Part shown: positions 5,910-8,445 of the stretch, in pieces
How the letters are laid out: each line of letters begins with the position of its first letter
Position numbering within the stretch: the first letter of the stretch is position 1
NCBI GenBank assembly: GCA_030605705.1
Contig: JAUWHU010000167.1
Location: forward strand, 1 to 8,445
Origin: Thermoflexia bacterium
GTDB taxonomy: Bacteria; Chloroflexota; Anaerolineae; B4-G1; SLSP01
Reading direction: 5' to 3'
Length of the DNA: 8,445 bases
The notes under the pieces: model-generated
Seen by the model: the letters and a program-made list of their open reading frames with translations, nothing else
Database searches by the model: none
What the model was told of the DNA's origin: nothing
Translations under genes and position numbers: made by a program

Positions 5910-5968
5910 CTTTTTGTGCCAGGATTTGATTGATAAAGTATTAATGAAAATATTCCTGCGCCGCACAC

Positions 5969-5993
5969 AAAAAAAACGCCAGCGAGGCTGGCG
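5969..5993 (-). terminator. Intrinsic terminator of the yceD-sigma transcript
   Basis: On the minus strand the perfect 7-base-pair stem CGCCAGC/GCTGGCG (5993-5987 with 5983-5977) has a 3-base loop and is followed directly by eight T residues (5976-5969). It is a classic Rho-independent terminator, 213 bases after the sigma factor stop codon. Confidence 0.9.
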
Positions 5994-5999
5994 GATGAT

Positions 6000-6062
6000 G
6001 GCCGTGTCCCGTGCATGACGGGCCTGGTCGTCAGGATCTCTCGCACTCCCGACGCCACGGCC
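6000..6062 (-). ncRNA. Possible structured RNA (three-way junction) in the sigma-gene 3' region
   Basis: Read on the minus strand, 6062-6056 (GGCCGTG) pairs with 6006-6000 (CACGGCC) to close a junction holding two hairpins. The first pairs 6053-6048 (GUCGGG) with 6035-6030 (CCUGAC). The second pairs 6022-6018 (CCCGU) with 6012-6008 (ACGGG) around a 5-base loop. One pair of the first hairpin is G-U, which is allowed only in the minus-strand RNA; the plus strand would have A-C. The intrinsic terminator starts six bases later. An alternative pairing CCUG/CAGG (6035-6032 with 6026-6023) competes with the first hairpin. Another hairpin (6194-6172, GGGCA/TGCCC) follows the sigma stop. I do not recognise an RNA family, and no ORF in 5994-6206 looks real. 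It may be a 3'-UTR-derived small RNA or only a 3'-end structure. Confidence 0.35.
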
Positions 6063-6206
6063 GGCCACACATTGTCATCTTGGTTTTACGGGTATAGCTC
6101 ATCCAACAGTTCCGCCTTTACCTCGAAAATAACCATACAAACCAGCTCGGGCCGATCCCTTCGCGGACTCAGGGCAGGCTTACTGACCGTGCCCGTTGAC
6201 CTCTGC

Positions 6207-7376
6207 TTAATAAAGATAATCTCTCAGGTCCCGGCTACGGCTGGGATGGCGCAGGCGTCGCAACGCCTGCCCTTCGATCTGACGGATACGCTCGCGGGTG
6301 AGACCAAACTTCTGCCCCACCTCTTCCAACGTATAGCTCCGCCCATTCTGCAAGCCGAAACGCATCCGCAAGATACGCACCTCACGCGGGTTGAGCGACG
6401 TGAGGATTTCCTCCAGCCGTGCCCGTAGCATCTCCTGGTACGTAGTGTCCGGTGGCGTCGGTGTGTGTTCATCCTCAATGAAGTTGCTCAGTTCGCTGTC
6501 CTCATTCTCGCCTACGGGGCGCTCCAGGCTCAACGGTTGCCAGGAAACCCGCATCATCCACTGGACCTTGCGCGGTTCCAGGTCCAACTCCTGTGCCAGT
6601 TCCTCCGGGGTCGGACGCACGCCGCACTCCTGCTCGATCTCTTGAGCACGGCGGTAAAGCCGGCGAATACGATCGCTCATGTGTACCGGTACGCGAATAG
6701 TACGGCCTTGATCGGCGATGGCGCGGGTGATGGTCTGTCGAATCCACCAGGTGGCATAGGTGCTGAAACGATAGCCGCGCCGGTACTCGAACTTCTCCAC
6801 GGCCTTCATCAATCCCAGGTTGCCTTCCTGGATCAAGTCCAGAAATGGCACGCCCCGGCCGACATACTTCTTGGCAATGCTCACCACCAGGCGGGTATTA
6901 GCGCGAATGAGGTGATCGCGGGCGCTCAAGCCCGAGTCAATCAGCTGTTGTAAGCAGACCGCCTCCTCAAGATTATGCCCATTGTTTTTAAGCAAGGTAT
7001 CGGCTTCGCGACCCCGCTCGATTTTCTGGGCCAGGTCAACCTCTTCCTTGTTGGAAAGGAGCGGTACGCGAGCCATCTCCCGCAGGTACAGCGCGACGGA
7101 GTCATCCACCCCGATCTCATCTAAGCTGTAGGATTCTTCTTCCCAGGGGTTTTCGGCTTCCTCCGGCGCCTCTTTCTCAACAGCTGCCGGCAGCGCGCTC
7201 TCCTCCTCCTGGTCGCCCAATTCAAGAGCAATCCCGGCTTTACGTAGCTCCGCCAGTACTCGCCCCAACACCTCTTCATCTTCCAACACATCGGCGCCCA
7301 GGACTTCCAGAACATCTTCAACGGTAACGTACCCCTGGACCTCGGCCTTTTCCAAAAGCTCAGCAACAACGTCCAT
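6207..7376 (-). CDS. rpoD: Primary-type RNA polymerase sigma-70 factor (RpoD/SigA family)
   Basis: This sigma factor (389 residues from the chosen start) directs RNA polymerase to -10/-35 promoters. Region 1.1-like sequence (VAELLEKAEVQGYVTVEDVLEVL) is at 3-25 and an acidic linker at about 54-85. Region 1.2 (DSVALYLREMARVPLLSNKEEVDLAQKI) starts near 92. Region 2 (RANTRLVVSIAKKYVGRGVPFLDLIQEGNLGLMKAV through YRFSTYATWWIRQTITRAIADQGRTIRVPVHM) spans 158-233. Region 3 with the finger-like GENEDSELSNFIED is at about 289-302. The region 4 helix-turn-helix (YTLEEVGQKFGLTRERIRQIEGQALRRLR) is at 348-376. The full region set fits a primary or closely related group 2 sigma. The start is ATG 7376, with GAGGAG four bases upstream. 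ATG 7412 (preceded by GAGAGGG) and ATG 7427 (overlapping yceD by 14 bases) are alternatives. It is co-transcribed with yceD, 37 bases apart. Confidence 0.93.
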   Translation of the reverse strand: MDVVAELLEKAEVQGYVTVEDVLEVLGADVLEDEEVLGRVLAELRKAGIALELGDQEEESALPAAVEKEAPEEAENPWEEESYSLDEIGVDDSVALYLREMARVPLLSNKEEVDLAQKIERGREADTLLKNNGHNLEEAVCLQQLIDSGLSARDHLIRANTRLVVSIAKKYVGRGVPFLDLIQEGNLGLMKAVEKFEYRRGYRFSTYATWWIRQTITRAIADQGRTIRVPVHMSDRIRRLYRRAQEIEQECGVRPTPEELAQELDLEPRKVQWMMRVSWQPLSLERPVGENEDSELSNFIEDEHTPTPPDTTYQEMLRARLEEILTSLNPREVRILRMRFGLQNGRSYTLEEVGQKFGLTRERIRQIEGQALRRLRHPSRSRDLRDYLY

Positions 7377-7413
7377 AGGACTCCTCACTGTATCAACGTC
7401 CCCCACGAACATG

Positions 7414-7917
7414 TCACGCCCTCTCATCCAACAAGGATCGCAACGTCTCCCACCGGGGGTCTATCGGCTCCACAGCCTCACAGGCACATTCGCCCCGGTT
7501 TAAATTTCCACCGCACTGCGGACACAGACCTCGACAATCCGGCGAACAAATGGGATTTATCAGCAGCCCTAACCAGGCGTACTCACGAATCAAGGGGGAA
7601 AAATCGGCCCAGCCGTCTTTTGACATACGGACAGGGCGCTCAACGGTCACATCTGCACCGGGAAGATCAATAACATCTTCCAACTCAAGCGCAACCGGTT
7701 CAAAGAAAGTTTCCAAACAACGAGTACACTCGGTTTTCACCGAGGTCTCCAGGTTCCCTGCAGCCAGAACACCATCAGCCACCCGGGTTAATTGCAGATC
7801 ACCCCTAAGATAAGCCAAATGCAAATCGTCAATTTTTAGGGTGCTTAGATCCAGGGTGATCGTTTCTTGTTGCCCTACTTCAGCATGGATTAAAGAAATA
7901 AGGTTTAATCTCACCAT
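7414..7917 (-). CDS. yceD: YceD / DUF177 family protein
   Basis: The 167-residue product belongs to the YceD (DUF177) family, small proteins with conserved cysteines linked by genetics in other bacteria and chloroplasts to 23S rRNA accumulation. The family signature pair CTRC is at 64-67, followed by an acidic strand region and a C-terminal cysteine cluster CSPDCRGLCPQCGG (124-137) plus CAC (144-146), which could bind a metal. Length is normal for the family. In most bacteria yceD directly precedes rpmF (ribosomal protein L32); here it precedes a sigma-70 gene. The C-terminal Cys-rich tail resembles, but is not, an L32 zinc ribbon. The start at ATG 7917 sits about 18 bases after the predicted transcription start, leaving a very short leader with only a weak GGGG as ribosome-binding site. 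Confidence 0.87.
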   Translation of the reverse strand: MVRLNLISLIHAEVGQQETITLDLSTLKIDDLHLAYLRGDLQLTRVADGVLAAGNLETSVKTECTRCLETFFEPVALELEDVIDLPGADVTVERPVRMSKDGWADFSPLIREYAWLGLLINPICSPDCRGLCPQCGGNLNRGECACEAVEPIDPRWETLRSLLDERA

Positions 7918-7941
7918 ACTTATGACCCCATGAACACTGCC

Positions 7942-7970
7942 ATTATAACATAGGAGTGGGTTTACGTCAA
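7942..7970 (-). promoter_or_regulatory. Near-consensus sigma-70 promoter of yceD-sigma
   Basis: On the minus strand TTGACG (7970-7965) and a perfect TATAAT (7947-7942) are separated by 17 bases, and TGT directly before the -10 gives an extended -10. The predicted transcription start is near 7935, about 18 bases before the yceD ATG. This should be a strong constitutive promoter read by the primary sigma factor, and so possibly by the product of the same operon. Confidence 0.85.
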
Positions 7971-8040
7971 GGATTTTTAGCCTTTTATCGTATAAATTCC
8001 CCCTCCCTAAAAAAAGGGGCTAATTTTAACGCAGACGTAG

Positions 8041-8061
8041 TATGGGCAAGCAGTGCCCATA
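8041..8061. repeat. Perfect short hairpin in the left arm of repeat copy 2
   Basis: tatgggca (8041-8048) and tgcccata (8054-8061) are perfectly complementary around agcag. It is flanked by acgcagacgtag on the left and by aacgcaaaggcgcagag on the right, where the larger palindrome starts. It has no T-run, so it is not a terminator. Confidence 0.6.
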
Positions 8062-8375
8062 ACGCAAAGGCGCAGAGATTCTTGAATGCTGCTTCAATAT
8101 TTTTGAAAATCGAGACCTTTGATTAAACAAGTCTTGATCTACCATTTAATTTTCTGGCTCTACGCAGATTTATGGGGTAAAAACAAAGCTGTCCTTATTT
8201 TACGCGCCCTTTTGGCCTAAAAATGGGTCGCCAGCCTCGTTACCAGACATATTTTGGGCGACCAAGTGGAGCAAAATCTCGCCGTGTCCCACTAATCTGT
8301 GTAGACCCAATTTTCTTTGCGTCTCTGCGTCTCTGCGCCTCTACGTTGCAGCCTTTGGTTCTTTCAGTAGACTCA
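8061..8375. repeat. Large palindromic intergenic repeat, copy 2 (inverted relative to copy 1)
   Basis: Nested inverted arms are visible. aacgcaaaggcgcagag (8061-8077) pairs with 8331-8347 at 15 of 17 positions. tctacgcagatttatggg (about 8159-8176) pairs with about 8288-8305 at about 15 of 18. ggtcgcc (8226-8232) pairs perfectly with 8257-8263 near the centre. The right end, 8357-8375, is the reverse complement of the first 19 bases of copy 1 with one mismatch, and the 'ctctgcgtctctgcg' units are the same type. It has no coding capacity, so it looks like a MITE- or REP-like element that depends on other genes for movement, if mobile at all. Confidence 0.6.
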
Positions 8376-8445
8376 TAAAGTCCCTGCGGCGCAGGGCTGC
8401 TCAAGATAGCAGAATCCTGGCTACCCGGGGAGGAGCGCCGCGTTC
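8376..8445. other. Window end: hairpins, no supported gene
   Basis: Two small perfect hairpins lie here: ccctgc/gcaggg (8382-8396, 3-base loop) and ctgct/agcag (about 8397-8412). The sequence becomes GC-rich and short open frames exist on both strands, but the window ends too soon to tell coding from non-coding sequence. In 7980-8040 I see only AT-rich intergenic sequence with a short cccct...agggg stem. Confidence 0.4.

Noticed and set aside
6023..6035. CUGACGA on the minus strand near the three-way junction, reminiscent of a hammerhead ribozyme core.
   Set aside because: The required GAAA strand and cleavage-site arrangement around a matching three-stem core are absent.
5654..6070. Minus-strand frame overlapping the metG start and repeat ('FNAETRRAQSFF...').
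   Set aside because: This is the well-known spurious translation of the palindromic intergenic repeat and also crosses the terminator; the metG start explains its other end.
6015..6428. Plus-strand 137-codon frame over the sigma-gene 3' region.
   Set aside because: It is antisense to the sigma gene and the structured 3' region, with no family resemblance or start signal.

Overview
The window reads as a piece of a mesophilic or environmental bacterial chromosome, most like a Chloroflexota (Anaerolineae-type) genome. That placement is inferred from moderately GC-rich housekeeping genes, a MetRS with a four-cysteine zinc knuckle and an SKSRNW-type signature, and gene-spoiling 'cacggaggcacgg / ctctgcgtctctgcg' intergenic repeats. 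No rRNA, tRNA or CRISPR is present, so the placement is tentative.

Layout. Bases 1-268 hold the 3' end of a plus-strand gene that began outside the window. Bases about 269-2230 form a visibly AT-richer plus-strand island. It carries a type II restriction-modification pair: an N4-cytosine-type DNA methyltransferase (motifs DPFVGSGTT and TSPPY) and a MvaI/BcnI-family restriction endonuclease. The position aligned with the catalytic Asp of MvaI/BcnI is Asn in this endonuclease. A short orphan reading frame (2233-2358) separates the island from the host genes.

From 2380 on, every gene is on the minus strand. Read in the direction of transcription (high to low coordinate), the first unit is yceD (DUF177) then a primary-type sigma-70 gene. 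It is driven by a near-perfect extended -10 promoter at 7942-7970 and ends in an intrinsic terminator at 5969-5993. A potentially folded RNA segment, a three-way junction, lies just before that terminator. Next comes metG (4015-5778). After it comes a very small gene-like unit (3716-3965) with a near-consensus promoter, a Shine-Dalgarno site, a 39-codon ORF resembling the last third of an OmpR-type winged helix, and a strong terminator. Last is a compact operon of two tandem single-domain response regulators and a YjbQ-family protein, the last two overlapping by ATGA.

Two members of a palindromic repeat family lie in opposite orientation on either side of yceD-sigma (5806-5909 and about 8041-8375). 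They share an 18/19-base end sequence. Bases 7918-8445 contain the yceD promoter, this second repeat and several hairpins, but no gene I can support.

The points most worth following up are the Asn substitution in the restriction enzyme, the promoter-to-terminator micro-unit encoding a winged-helix fragment next to two lone receivers, the structured RNA at the end of the sigma transcript, and the inverted repeat pair. Start codons for the endonuclease, both receivers, MetRS and the sigma factor were set inside longer reading frames, using Shine-Dalgarno sites or family alignment.
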